Made by a program: the position numbers and the translations under genes
Assembly: GCF_009901525.1 (NCBI RefSeq)
Contig: NZ_CP019288.1
Location: 2,075,501-2,139,500 of the forward strand
Length of the DNA stretch: 64,000 nucleotides
Direction of reading: 5' to 3'
Source of the DNA: Kordia antarctica
GTDB taxonomy: Bacteria > Bacteroidota > Bacteroidia > Flavobacteriales > Flavobacteriaceae
The notes under the pieces: model-generated
Seen by the model: the letters and a program-made list of their open reading frames with translations, nothing else
Told to the model about the DNA's origin: nothing
Databases searched by the model: none
Shown: positions 17,489-25,879 of the stretch, in pieces
How the letters are laid out: every line of letters starts with the position of its first letter
How positions within the stretch are numbered: position 1 is the first letter of the stretch

Positions 17489-17959
17489 AGTTTCTTTATT
17501 TAAAGATTGAATAATTAAATAATTCAAAGATTCAAAAATTTAATGTTCAAGGTTTTTTTAGTCGCTTTGCTCCTTTTGTTGATTTGTTTATTTGGTTGTT
17601 CGTTATTCGTTGTTCGAAAATAACTTCTTAAATCAAAAATCAACATTCGTTAATCGAAAATCCTTGTTTGGTTTTAGCTTGTTTGTGGGCACAAGTTGCA
17701 AACTTGCGCTAGCCTTTCGGGTATGAATATCGCTCATAAACTTTTCAACTTATAAACTTCTTAAATCAAAAATCGTTAATCTACAATCGTTAATCGGTTG
17801 TTTGTTGTTTGTTGTTTGTTGAGAATATCACTTATAAACCAATAAACTTTTCAACTTATAAACTTCTCAAATCAAAAATCGTAAATCGTAAATCGTAAAT
17901 CAAAAAAAAAGCTTCACTGCATAACAATGAAACCTTTTTTTCGATGTGAATCTTATTTT
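17489..17959. repeat. Repeat-rich intergenic region
   Basis: No gene is seen. It holds the third copy of the GTCGCTTTGCTCC block (17561-17616), a short inverted segment GGGCACAAGTTGCAAACTTG (17688-17707) and two runs of AATCGTTAATC/AAATCGTAAATC text with the phrase TTTTCAACTTATAAACTTCT repeated at 17736 and 17850. The typA terminator lies at its right end. Confidence 0.6.
17902..17941 (-). terminator. Terminator of typA (imperfect hairpin)
   Basis: On the minus strand AAAGGTTTCA and TGAAGCTTT can pair across an AT-rich loop, followed by a run of nine T. The stem has an internal mismatch. Because A and T runs are on both sides, it could work in both directions. Confidence 0.5.
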
Positions 17960-19759
17960 TTATATGATTTTGTTACGTTTTCTGTCCGTTTCTTTTAAGT
18001 GAACTTTTCGTAAACGTAAGAAGTTTGGTGTTACTTCTACATATTCATCTTTTTGAATGTATTCTAATGCTTCTTCTAGAGAGAATTTGATTGCAGGAAC
18101 AATTTTCGCCTTGTCATCTGCTCCTGAAGAACGTACATTACTTTGCTTTTTAGCTTTTGTAATGTTGATCGTCATATCATCTTGACGCGAGTTCTCACCA
18201 ATTACTTGTCCTTCGTATATTTTTTCTCCTGGTTCTACGAAAAACTTTCCTCTATCTTGTAATTTGTCAATTGAATAAGGAATTGAAGTTCCGTTTTCCA
18301 TAGATACTAATGATCCTGAAATACGTCCTGGAATATTTCCTTTTAGTGGCTGATATTCTTTAAAACGGTGCGACATAATTGCTTCACCAGCAGTTGCAGT
18401 TAATAATTGATTACGTAATCCGATAATTCCTCTTGATGGAATCATGAATTCACAAATCATACGTTCACCTTTTGCTTCCATTGATAACATTTCTCCTTTA
18501 CGAAGCGTTACAAATTCAACAGCTCTACCAGATACAGTTTCTGGAAGGTCAATAGTTAATTCTTCAATTGGCTCACATTTTACACCATCAATTTCTTTGA
18601 TAATTACTTGTGGCTGACCAATTTGCAATTCGTATCCTTCTCTACGCATTGTTTCAATTAGTACAGATAAGTGTAAAACTCCTCTACCAAATACTAAGAA
18701 TTTGTCTGCGCTTCCAGTTTCTCCTAAACGAAGTGCTAAGTTTTTCTCTAATTCTTTTTCTAAACGATCTTTAATGTGGCGCGATGTTACAAATTTTCCA
18801 TCTTTTCCGAAGAAAGGTGAATCGTTAATTGTAAACAACATACTCATTGTTGGCTCGTCTATTGCGATTGTTTTTAATCCTTCCGGATTTTCTAAATCAG
18901 CAATTGTATCACCAATTTCGAATCCTTCTAAACCTACAATTGCACAAATATCTCCAACTTGAATTTCAGTAGCTCTTTTTCTACCAAGTCCTTCAAATGT
19001 ATATAATTCTTTAATTCTTGATTTGATGATCGATTTGTCGCTCTTTACTAAAGCAATTTGCATTCCTTCTTTTAGTGTTCCTCTTTGTAAACGTCCGATT
19101 GCGATACGTCCTGTAAATGAAGAGAAATCTAAAGATGTAATTAACATTTGTGTTGTTCCATCTGGAAAATCTGGTGATGGAACGTGTTCCATAACCATGT
19201 CTAATAAAGGTTCAATATTATCAGTTTCATCTTTCCAATCGTCTGACATCCAATTGTTCTTTGCAGAACCGTATACTGTTGGGAAATCTAATTGCCATTC
19301 TTCCGCACCTAATTCGAACATTAAGTCGAATACTTTTTCGTGTACTTCGTCTGGCGTACAGTTTTCTTTATCTACTTTATTGATAACCACACATGGTTTT
19401 AATCCTAAGTCAATCGCTTTTTGCAATACAAAACGCGTTTGTGGCATTGGACCTTCAAAAGCATCTACTAATAGTAAAACGCCATCTGCCATGTTTAATA
19501 CACGCTCTACTTCTCCTCCAAAATCGGCGTGACCTGGTGTATCAATGATGTTAATTTTTGTTCCTTTGTAGTTTACAGAAACGTTTTTAGAGGTAATCGT
19601 AATTCCACGCTCACGTTCTAAATCGTTGTTATCGAGAATTAAATCTCCTGTATTCTGGTTTTCACGAAATAGTTGACAGTGATACATAATTTTATCTACC
19701 AATGTTGTTTTCCCGTGATCTACGTGTGCAATAATTGCAATATTTTTTATTGAAGCCAT
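17960..19759 (-). CDS. typA: Ribosome-associated GTPase TypA/BipA
   Basis: A 599-residue translational GTPase. G1 AHVDHGKTTL (residues 11-20), G3 DTPGHADFGGEVERVL (around 73-88) and G4 NKVDKENC (around 128) are intact. The EF-G-like domains follow, ending in the BipA-specific C-terminal domain (NFLRLRKVHLKETDRKR). It acts on the ribosome in assembly and stress adaptation. The length matches the family exactly. It is a single-gene unit with its own terminator. Confidence 0.96.
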   Translation of the reverse strand: MASIKNIAIIAHVDHGKTTLVDKIMYHCQLFRENQNTGDLILDNNDLERERGITITSKNVSVNYKGTKINIIDTPGHADFGGEVERVLNMADGVLLLVDAFEGPMPQTRFVLQKAIDLGLKPCVVINKVDKENCTPDEVHEKVFDLMFELGAEEWQLDFPTVYGSAKNNWMSDDWKDETDNIEPLLDMVMEHVPSPDFPDGTTQMLITSLDFSSFTGRIAIGRLQRGTLKEGMQIALVKSDKSIIKSRIKELYTFEGLGRKRATEIQVGDICAIVGLEGFEIGDTIADLENPEGLKTIAIDEPTMSMLFTINDSPFFGKDGKFVTSRHIKDRLEKELEKNLALRLGETGSADKFLVFGRGVLHLSVLIETMRREGYELQIGQPQVIIKEIDGVKCEPIEELTIDLPETVSGRAVEFVTLRKGEMLSMEAKGERMICEFMIPSRGIIGLRNQLLTATAGEAIMSHRFKEYQPLKGNIPGRISGSLVSMENGTSIPYSIDKLQDRGKFFVEPGEKIYEGQVIGENSRQDDMTINITKAKKQSNVRSSGADDKAKIVPAIKFSLEEALEYIQKDEYVEVTPNFLRLRKVHLKETDRKRNKII

Positions 19760-20006
19760 TTTACCTCTTTATTTTAAGCGTGCAAATGTACTGTTTATTT
19801 ATTAGAGAATACGACTTTCATAATTATTTCATTAATATTCTGTGAATTAATGAATTACACTAGATTTCTTTCCGTAATCTTTACAATTATTTTACACTAA
19901 AAATCACTTATCATGCTTTTTTCTTACCAAAAGTAAGGTTTTACCGTATTTAATTGAAAGCGAATTATATTATATTGGATAATTATTAATTTAAAATATA
20001 CTCATC

Positions 20007-20213
20007 ATGTTAAAAAAGATATTAAATATCAACGGAACAAAAGAATTGAACAAGAAACAACAAACACAAGTCATCGGCGGAAATAGTTGTGACACTTATA
20101 ATGGTCCAGGATGTTACGGTCCAATTGCAGGCTGTGCTAGTTGTGCCAGATGGCAAGCATTACCAGCACATCATAAAAATTGTGCTTTTGTACATATTGA
20201 TTGTGCATCATAA
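20007..20213 (+). CDS. Double-glycine leader peptide (bacteriocin-like precursor)
   Basis: A 68-residue peptide. The leader MLKKILNINGTKELNKKQQTQVIGG has the hydrophobic spacing and GG end of ComC/Blp-type leaders cleaved by C39-peptidase transporters. The remaining 43 residues are rich in Cys (six), Gly and Ala, with CARWQALPAHHKNC near the end, so disulfide or thioether cross-links are possible. No C39 transporter or modification enzyme is next to it; the ABC genes at 22149-23971 are of another class. A strong terminator follows at once, so it is a monocistronic gene. Confidence 0.72.
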   Translation: MLKKILNINGTKELNKKQQTQVIGGNSCDTYNGPGCYGPIAGCASCARWQALPAHHKNCAFVHIDCAS

Positions 20214-20233
20214 GATATCAGAAACTAATTTTT

Positions 20234-20258
20234 AAACGAACTTCGGTTCGTTTTTTTT
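20234..20258 (+). terminator. Rho-independent terminator
   Basis: AAACGAAC (20234-20241) and GTTCGTTT (20246-20253) form a perfect 8-bp stem closed by a TTCG loop on a C-G pair, the extra-stable tetraloop, with T residues continuing to 20258. It ends the transcript of the 68-residue peptide gene. Confidence 0.9.
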
Positions 20259-20344
20259 ATACACATTATTCTGTAACATTTCTATTCTTTCAGCTACTTA
20301 CTTATGTATCAGTTGTGAAAACCGACATTCTTTATTGCATTTTA

Positions 20345-20376
20345 TTGTGTAAAAAAGTTAGATATTGTTAGTTTTG
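20345..20376 (+). promoter_or_regulatory. Putative promoter of the DUF4836/ABC operon
   Basis: TTG at 20345-20347, 21 bases, then TAGTTTTG at 20369-20376, a match to the Bacteroidota TTG-N-TAnnTTTG consensus. It leaves a leader of about 55 bases before the ATG at 20437. Confidence 0.5.
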
Positions 20377-20436
20377 CATTCCTCCACAGATCGCCAAAAA
20401 AAAATATTGTAAACCCATTTATCATTTTATTTAGAC

Positions 20437-22116
20437 ATGAGAAAAATTTTATGCGTACTCACAATTGCTGTTTTGATAGTAAGTTGTGGAAAAAAGAGTA
20501 CTGAATCGTATTATATTCCTAAAGATGCCATTGGCGTTATGTATGTAAATCTTGAATCGCTTTCTAAGAAAAGTAGTGATGTTGATTTTAAAGATTTAGC
20601 CATTAACAAAATGATTGAAGATCGCGCTCCAAAGGAAGTGCAAGACTTTATGAATGAGTATTTGACTGCCGAAAATATAGACGCAACATTTCGTAAAGAA
20701 TTTATTTTAGGATTTGTTTCCGTAGATCGCATGTCTGGTTTAGGCGGACTTATTTTGCCTATTAAGGATGGAAAGTCTTTTGAAAACTTGATTCAACCAA
20801 TGTTGAAAAAAATGCCACAACTTCAAAAAGAAGAAAACGTAGGGAAGAATGATTCTTTTACCGTGTATTCAACAGATCAAATTGCAATTGGTTGGAATAA
20901 TGAAACTGCTTTAATTATTGGCGCAAAAAGTTATGCAGGAACTGAATTGGCGGATTTAACAGAGTTAGACGAAGCGAAAACTATTTATGCTACAGACTAT
21001 TATAAAGATTTCTTTGACACCAGTAAAGACATGGGAATGCACATTACATCTACGCCACTTGGCACCGTAATGAATTCTTTATTTACAATGGTTGCCGGAA
21101 TGGATGTTGATTTAGAAAACAACAATATTACCTATTATGGTAGCTTTGAAGACGATCATATTCATACAGAAACAAAATTAAAATTGAACAACGATTTTCA
21201 ATCTTTATTAGGTTATAAGTCTTGGATGACAACTGATTATGATAGTGATTTATTAAACGCTATTCCAGAAAATCCATCAATTCTAATGAAAGTATCTATT
21301 GATCCTGTTGCTTTTTACAAGCATATTGAAGGTTTACAAGATAACAAAGTATTACCAACAGAAGCAAGAGAAGAATTAAAGAACAATATTCGTAGAATGA
21401 ATCGTGAAATGAAGCGAGAAATTGGTATGACAGGCGAAGATTTAGCTGGAGTTTTCGGAGGTTCTATGTTAGTAGCGCTGAAAGAAGGAGAAGTTGTAAA
21501 AGATACTGTATACAATAGATATAGTTTTTATTCTGAATCGAATGAGGCTGAATACGAAATTGTAGATAAAAAAACTCCATTTGTATATACTGCCATTTCT
21601 ATAAAAGATCAATCGAAGTTTGAAACGTTGATGAGCATTATCATTGAGAAAGATGCGCCAATGAAAACTAAAGGAAAGAATTATTATCAAATAGATAAAG
21701 ATTTCTTTGTAGTTGTTACTGATGGCGTACTTTTTATGACGAACGATGAAACGAAAGCTGACGAACTTCATGCAAATGGAAAGTTGGCTGCAAATCTTTC
21801 TAATTTTGAACACAAATCAAATTTATCACATTCCGCATATGTGTATATGAATCCGAATTTCTCGGAAATATCTACTGATCTTATGTCTGGACTTTCTAGT
21901 ATTGGAAATCCTTACAGTAGTGTTCCTATGTTTACCGATTTCTCTAAAGATGCCAATAAATTATACACTGAATATTTTGGTGAAAATCACTATTTTATGG
22001 ATGTTGACGGAATGGAAACATTTACATACACAAAAGGAGAAGGAAATTCTTTGGTTCGCATGATTATGTATTCTGATGCAATGGTAAAAGAAATTGCCAA
22101 GATGTCTGAGCAATAG
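20437..22116 (+). CDS. DUF4836-family lipoprotein
   Basis: A 559-residue protein with a lipoprotein signal peptide: MRKILCVLTIAVLIVSCGKK, lipobox ending at Cys17. The body has the DUF4836 pattern, with an early IPKDAIGVMYVNLESLSKKS and two similar halves of beta-rich sequence (for example GLGGLILPIKDGKSFENLI and YTAISIKDQSKFETLM). It should sit in the outer or inner membrane facing the periplasm. The function of the family is unknown. An ABC transporter pair follows after 32 bases, suggesting that the three proteins act together. Confidence 0.85.
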   Translation: MRKILCVLTIAVLIVSCGKKSTESYYIPKDAIGVMYVNLESLSKKSSDVDFKDLAINKMIEDRAPKEVQDFMNEYLTAENIDATFRKEFILGFVSVDRMSGLGGLILPIKDGKSFENLIQPMLKKMPQLQKEENVGKNDSFTVYSTDQIAIGWNNETALIIGAKSYAGTELADLTELDEAKTIYATDYYKDFFDTSKDMGMHITSTPLGTVMNSLFTMVAGMDVDLENNNITYYGSFEDDHIHTETKLKLNNDFQSLLGYKSWMTTDYDSDLLNAIPENPSILMKVSIDPVAFYKHIEGLQDNKVLPTEAREELKNNIRRMNREMKREIGMTGEDLAGVFGGSMLVALKEGEVVKDTVYNRYSFYSESNEAEYEIVDKKTPFVYTAISIKDQSKFETLMSIIIEKDAPMKTKGKNYYQIDKDFFVVVTDGVLFMTNDETKADELHANGKLAANLSNFEHKSNLSHSAYVYMNPNFSEISTDLMSGLSSIGNPYSSVPMFTDFSKDANKLYTEYFGENHYFMDVDGMETFTYTKGEGNSLVRMIMYSDAMVKEIAKMSEQ

Positions 22117-22148
22117 AATTAACTACCAAAAACGAGCAACATATTTCT

Positions 22149-22781
22149 GTGAATATTAATATCACATCAATAAACCCAACATACTTTACTCCAGCTTCTT
22201 CGGAAGTTTGGAGTAAAGATTTTGCATTTTTACCAAATGAAAAGTACTTGATAAAAGCCGCTTCTGGAAGTGGAAAAAGTTCTTTCTTTAATTTTTTATT
22301 TGGGTTGAATGATAAGTATTCTGGAACCATTCTGTTTAATGAAACTCCTATTTCTTCCTTTACAGAAACCGATTGGACAACAATGAGACGCGAAAAAATT
22401 TCAATTGTATTTCAAGGGTTGCGATTGTTTCCAGAGTTGACCGCATTCGAAAATATTCAACTAAAAAATCAATTGACAAATTACAAAACAGAAGCTGAAA
22501 TTTTAATGTACATGAATCGCTTGAATGTTGCTGAACTCGCACACAAAAAAGCGGAAACATTATCGTACGGACAACAACAACGCATCGCGATTATCAGAGC
22601 GTTATGTCAGCCATTTGAATTGTTATTGCTAGATGAACCTTTTAGTCACATGGACGATATTTTGATTGCAACTGCAACACAATTAATCACTGAAGAAGTT
22701 TCCAAACGACAAGCTACGTTATTGATTGCGAGTTTGGGAAACAGTTACAATATTGACTATACTAAAACACTTTTACTGTGA
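22149..22781 (+). CDS. ABC transporter ATPase (LolD/FtsE-like)
   Basis: A 210-residue ATPase starting at a GTG; the frame upstream has no ATG before a stop. Walker A ASGSGKSSF is near residue 38, LSYGQQQRIAIIRAL is the signature near residue 137, and LLLLDEPFSHMDD is Walker B. Signature Gly-Gly is replaced by Tyr-Gly, a mild deviation. It belongs to the group that works with FtsX-domain permeases in lipoprotein release or mechanotransmission rather than substrate import. The next gene overlaps its stop (GTGA). Confidence 0.82.
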   Translation: MNINITSINPTYFTPASSEVWSKDFAFLPNEKYLIKAASGSGKSSFFNFLFGLNDKYSGTILFNETPISSFTETDWTTMRREKISIVFQGLRLFPELTAFENIQLKNQLTNYKTEAEILMYMNRLNVAELAHKKAETLSYGQQQRIAIIRALCQPFELLLLDEPFSHMDDILIATATQLITEEVSKRQATLLIASLGNSYNIDYTKTLLL

Positions 22782-23971
22782 TTCGGAGTTTACTAAATAA
22801 ACAGATTCACTTTTCGCAATTATTATTTTTTGCGCTAACTTCTAGTCTAGGATTGGGGATTTTATTGATTGCATTTCAACTTTTTGTAGATACACAATCA
22901 CTTTTTAGTTCGTCGAATGATTTATTGGGCAACCAAAATCTTATTATTTATAAAGACTTAGGTCGAAACAACGCGTTTACTTCCGAAGAAATTTCAAAAA
23001 TAGAAAAACAAGATTTCGTTAAAAAAGTTGGCGGTTTTACACACGGAACGTATAGAGTTGTAGCAAGTGTTTCGTTGGCAAACTACAACGGAATTTCCAC
23101 AGAAATGTTTCTGGAAGCTGTTCCTGATACTTTTATTGATGTTGAAAGTAGCGATTGGAAATGGAAACCTGGCGATAAAGAAGTACCAATTATTATTCCT
23201 AAAAATTACATCAATCTGTATAATTTCGGATACGCCGCAAGCACAGGAATGCCGCAAATTAATGAAACGATTATTCGTGAAATTCCGATTGAACTTTCTT
23301 TGTATGGTTCATCTCAACAAAAAAAATACAACGCTTATATTTTGGATGCTTCCGAAAAGATAAATTCTATTTTGGTACCAGAATCGTTTTTGAAATATAC
23401 AAACCAAACCTTGAGTCCTGAGAAAGTTTCCAAGGTTTCTCGAATCATTTTAGAAGTTAAGAATCCTTCTGATCCAAAAGTATTGGAATTTTTGACTTCC
23501 AACAATTACAAATATTTACAAAATGATGTGCAAACTTCCCGAATCAGTTACTTTTTACAATTAATTTTAATGATTGTTTTAGGCATTGGAATTTTGATTA
23601 CTGTTTTATCAATTACACTCGTGATTACAAATATTAACTTGTTGATTTTAAAGAATAAACAAACCATTTGCCAATTGCATTTCTTAGGATTTTCACGTGC
23701 GCAAATTGCAAAAGTTTATCATCAATTATCGTATAAAATTTTAGGCATTTCTATCTTAATTGCATTGACATTAACAGTAATTTGTAAATTTATATTTGCG
23801 CCGTATTTAGCTATTTTACAATCTGAAAGCAGTTTGTTTTCGTTAGTTTATGTCTTTATTGCAGCTATCGTATTATTTGTGGTGTTAGCCATTTATTACA
23901 CCAAACATACTAACAAAAAAATTCAGCAACTAACAGCTATAAATACAAGCTTATTAACTTCTGAAATTTAG
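22778..23971 (+). CDS. FtsX-domain ABC transporter permease
   Basis: A 397-residue protein with one membrane helix near residues 14-34, a periplasmic domain of about 220 residues, then three helices (about 255-285, 318-340, 352-378), the MacB/LolC/FtsX layout. The conserved cytoplasmic coupling segment is seen in LLILKNKQTICQLHFLGFSRAQIAKVY. It starts at a GTG that overlaps the ATPase stop, so translation is coupled. With the lipoprotein gene upstream, a role in lipoprotein handling or envelope signalling is plausible but unproven. Confidence 0.82.
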   Translation: MIRSLLNKQIHFSQLLFFALTSSLGLGILLIAFQLFVDTQSLFSSSNDLLGNQNLIIYKDLGRNNAFTSEEISKIEKQDFVKKVGGFTHGTYRVVASVSLANYNGISTEMFLEAVPDTFIDVESSDWKWKPGDKEVPIIIPKNYINLYNFGYAASTGMPQINETIIREIPIELSLYGSSQQKKYNAYILDASEKINSILVPESFLKYTNQTLSPEKVSKVSRIILEVKNPSDPKVLEFLTSNNYKYLQNDVQTSRISYFLQLILMIVLGIGILITVLSITLVITNINLLILKNKQTICQLHFLGFSRAQIAKVYHQLSYKILGISILIALTLTVICKFIFAPYLAILQSESSLFSLVYVFIAAIVLFVVLAIYYTKHTNKKIQQLTAINTSLLTSEI

Positions 23972-23998
23972 CTTATCTTTGTTCAAAATTTACAACAT

Positions 23999-24817
23999 AT
24001 GCAACTCAGTTCTATCCCAAAAATAAAACATACCAATTCTAATAATTTCTTTTTACTTGCAGGTCCATGCGCTATTGAAGGCGAAGATATGGCATTGCGA
24101 ATTGCTGAAAAAGTGCTTAAAATTACGGACGCTTTAGAGATTCCATATATTTTTAAAGGAAGCTTTAAGAAAGCGAATCGAAGCAGAATTGATAGTTTTA
24201 CTGGAATCGGTGATGAGAATGCTTTAAAAATCCTTAGAAAGGTTTCTGAGACGTTTGATATACCAACTGTAACGGACATTCACGAAGTTTCGGATGCTGC
24301 AAAAGCTGCGGAATATGTTGATGTGTTACAGATTCCTGCTTTTTTAGTGCGTCAAACAGATTTAGTTGTGGCTGCTGCCGAAACAGGAAAAGTAGTCAAT
24401 TTGAAAAAAGGACAGTTTATGAGTCCTGAGAGTATGCAACATGCCGTAAAAAAAGTACACGATTCTGGAAATCAAAATGCTTGGATTACCGATCGCGGAA
24501 CGATGTTTGGCTACCAAGATATGATTGTTGATTTTCGTGGAATTCCAACGATGAGACAATATGCACCAACCATTTTAGATGTAACACATTCGTTACAACA
24601 ACCAAATCAATCTAGTGGCGTTACTGGCGGAAGACCTGATATGATTGAAACCATTGCACGCGCTGGAATTGTGAATAATGTAGACGGACTGTTTATTGAA
24701 ACACATTTTGATCCTTCAAATGCAAAAAGTGATGGCGCTAATATGCTTCATTTGGATCATTTGGAACGTTTGTTAACGAATTTGGTGAAGATTCGTAAAA
24801 CGGTTAATCAGTTGTGA
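23999..24817 (+). CDS. kdsA: 3-deoxy-8-phosphooctulonate synthase
   Basis: A 272-residue TIM-barrel enzyme of the DAHP/KDO8P synthase family. LAGPCAIEGEDMALRIAE (around 20-37), KGSFKKANRSRIDSFTG (substrate phosphate site, around 53-69), TDIHE and the late DVTHSLQQPN are all KdsA hallmarks. It joins PEP and arabinose-5-phosphate to form KDO-8-phosphate for the lipid A core. The stop codon TGA is part of the first unit of an 8-bp tandem repeat. It follows the ABC permease by 27 bases and may be read from the same transcript. Confidence 0.95.
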   Translation: MQLSSIPKIKHTNSNNFFLLAGPCAIEGEDMALRIAEKVLKITDALEIPYIFKGSFKKANRSRIDSFTGIGDENALKILRKVSETFDIPTVTDIHEVSDAAKAAEYVDVLQIPAFLVRQTDLVVAAAETGKVVNLKKGQFMSPESMQHAVKKVHDSGNQNAWITDRGTMFGYQDMIVDFRGIPTMRQYAPTILDVTHSLQQPNQSSGVTGGRPDMIETIARAGIVNNVDGLFIETHFDPSNAKSDGANMLHLDHLERLLTNLVKIRKTVNQL

Positions 24818-24893
24818 GTTTGTGAGTTTGTGAGTTTGTGAGTTTGTGAGTTTGTGAGTTTGTGAGTTTGTGAGTTTGTGAGTTTGTGAGTTT
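24814..24893. repeat. Tandem repeat, (GTGAGTTT)x10
   Basis: Ten uninterrupted copies of an 8-base unit fill exactly 80 bases. The first copy overlaps the kdsA stop codon. No sequence variation is seen between copies, which points to recent or ongoing slippage. Confidence 0.95.
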
Positions 24894-25020
24894 AAAATTA
24901 ATTTTTTCGTAAGTAAACGCAATGTATTTTCAATCAAAATGTATTTTGATCTCAATAATGATCAATGTGATAATTGTTCCACTTTTAAATTTAAAATTAA
25001 ACATTTAAAATTCAAAATAA

Positions 25021-25368
25021 CTAATACAAACTAGCAGCTTCTTTTAAAACTTCAATTAAAATATCGTTGTCAATATCTTCAATTGTTTTGTAACGTAACG
25101 AAGCCATTATTTTTCTTTTTTCAGTGACTAAATATTCTGTGTGAATTTGGAGTTGCTTACCTTTTACAATCCCGACATCTACAAATTGTTTTTTATGACT
25201 TGCGTTGAAGTAACAAAATGGTTTCCCTTTTAGATAGTAAAACGGAATTCGGTATTTATATTTTAATTCAATTTCTGGAAACAGATGCTCAAAGACAACT
25301 TGCAATTGTAGCAAGATAGATTTGTACGGTTCAGGTTGTTTTAGGATATATTCTTCGGCTGGATTCAT
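25021..25368 (-). CDS. DUF1801 (YdhG-like) protein
   Basis: A 115-residue single-domain protein with the DUF1801 pattern: NPAEEYILKQPEPYKSILLQL at the start, PEIELKYKYRIPFYYLKGKPFCYF in the middle and KKQFVDVGIVKG after it. The family has an alpha/beta fold related to frataxin-like YdhG proteins, and its function is not established. It is cytoplasmic and stands alone. It converges on kdsA across the tandem repeat. Confidence 0.85.
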   Translation of the reverse strand: MNPAEEYILKQPEPYKSILLQLQVVFEHLFPEIELKYKYRIPFYYLKGKPFCYFNASHKKQFVDVGIVKGKQLQIHTEYLVTEKRKIMASLRYKTIEDIDNDILIEVLKEAASLY

Positions 25369-25420
25369 ATTTCAATATATAATAACCTAAGATACTTTTT
25401 ATTTTTAAATGAGCGTGCAT

Positions 25421-25450
25421 AAAAAAAGAGCTTACAAAATGCAAGCTCTT
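25421..25450 (-). terminator. Terminator of the 98-residue peptide gene
   Basis: A perfect 8-bp stem, AAGAGCTT (25426-25433) with AAGCTCTT (25443-25450), has a 9-base loop and, on the minus strand, a T run. It lies 33 bases after the stop of the precursor at 25484. Confidence 0.85.
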
Positions 25451-25483
25451 ATTTGAATATGGTATTATACCAAATAAACTATT

Positions 25484-25780
25484 TTAACATACTAATAAGC
25501 TTGCGCCACAATCCAATCGTGTGTCGCCTACAGTTCCTCCGCAAAAATCACTAGCTCCTGTACGAGTTGTAGGGCGCGGGCATTGAATATCCACAGAAGT
25601 TACTGGATCAGTTTGACTTGCTGTACAAACAACTCCCGTAATACACAAGAATCCATCTTCTGATAATACTTGCGTGTCTACATTTTGTAATGCTCCACCT
25701 TTGAGGTTTGTCATAGCATTAAATGATACAACTGTTGTTTTTTGGAATTGCAATTTAGAGGTAAAATTCTTTTTCTTCAT
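25484..25780 (-). CDS. Putative RiPP precursor (class I lanthipeptide-like leader)
   Basis: A 98-residue peptide. The leader is MKKKNFTSKLQFQKTTVVSF and ends in a GG (residues 28-29, LKGG). The KLxFxKTTVxxF pattern recalls class I lanthipeptide leaders of Bacteroidota (LxLxKxTI). The rest is rich in Thr, Ser and six Cys (CITGVVC, QCPRP, DFCGG, DCGASLLVC), suitable for cross-linking. No LanB, LanC or protease is nearby. It follows the TPR-AraC regulator gene by about 100 bases and has its own terminator, so it may be the regulator's target or ligand. Confidence 0.65.
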   Translation of the reverse strand: MKKKNFTSKLQFQKTTVVSFNAMTNLKGGALQNVDTQVLSEDGFLCITGVVCTASQTDPVTSVDIQCPRPTTRTGASDFCGGTVGDTRLDCGASLLVC

Positions 25781-25879
25781 AAGAGGTGCTTTAATTAAGT
25801 TCTTCTCAAATATAAATCCACAAATGATATTTCTAACAAAAAGTATCTAGAGATTCATAAATTTCGAGAACAAAAAATA

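Noticed and set aside
19023-19532. 169-residue plus-strand frame inside typA
   Set aside because: It is antisense to a highly conserved GTPase gene and has no recognisable protein character.
24814-24893. Possible CRISPR array
   Set aside because: The repeat unit is 8 bases with no spacers, and no cas genes are nearby. No CRISPR array is seen anywhere in the window.
24773-24955. Minus-strand open frame encoding a repetitive THKLTNSQ peptide
   Set aside because: It is only the translation of the GTGAGTTT tandem repeat running into the end of kdsA; there is no credible start context and no family.
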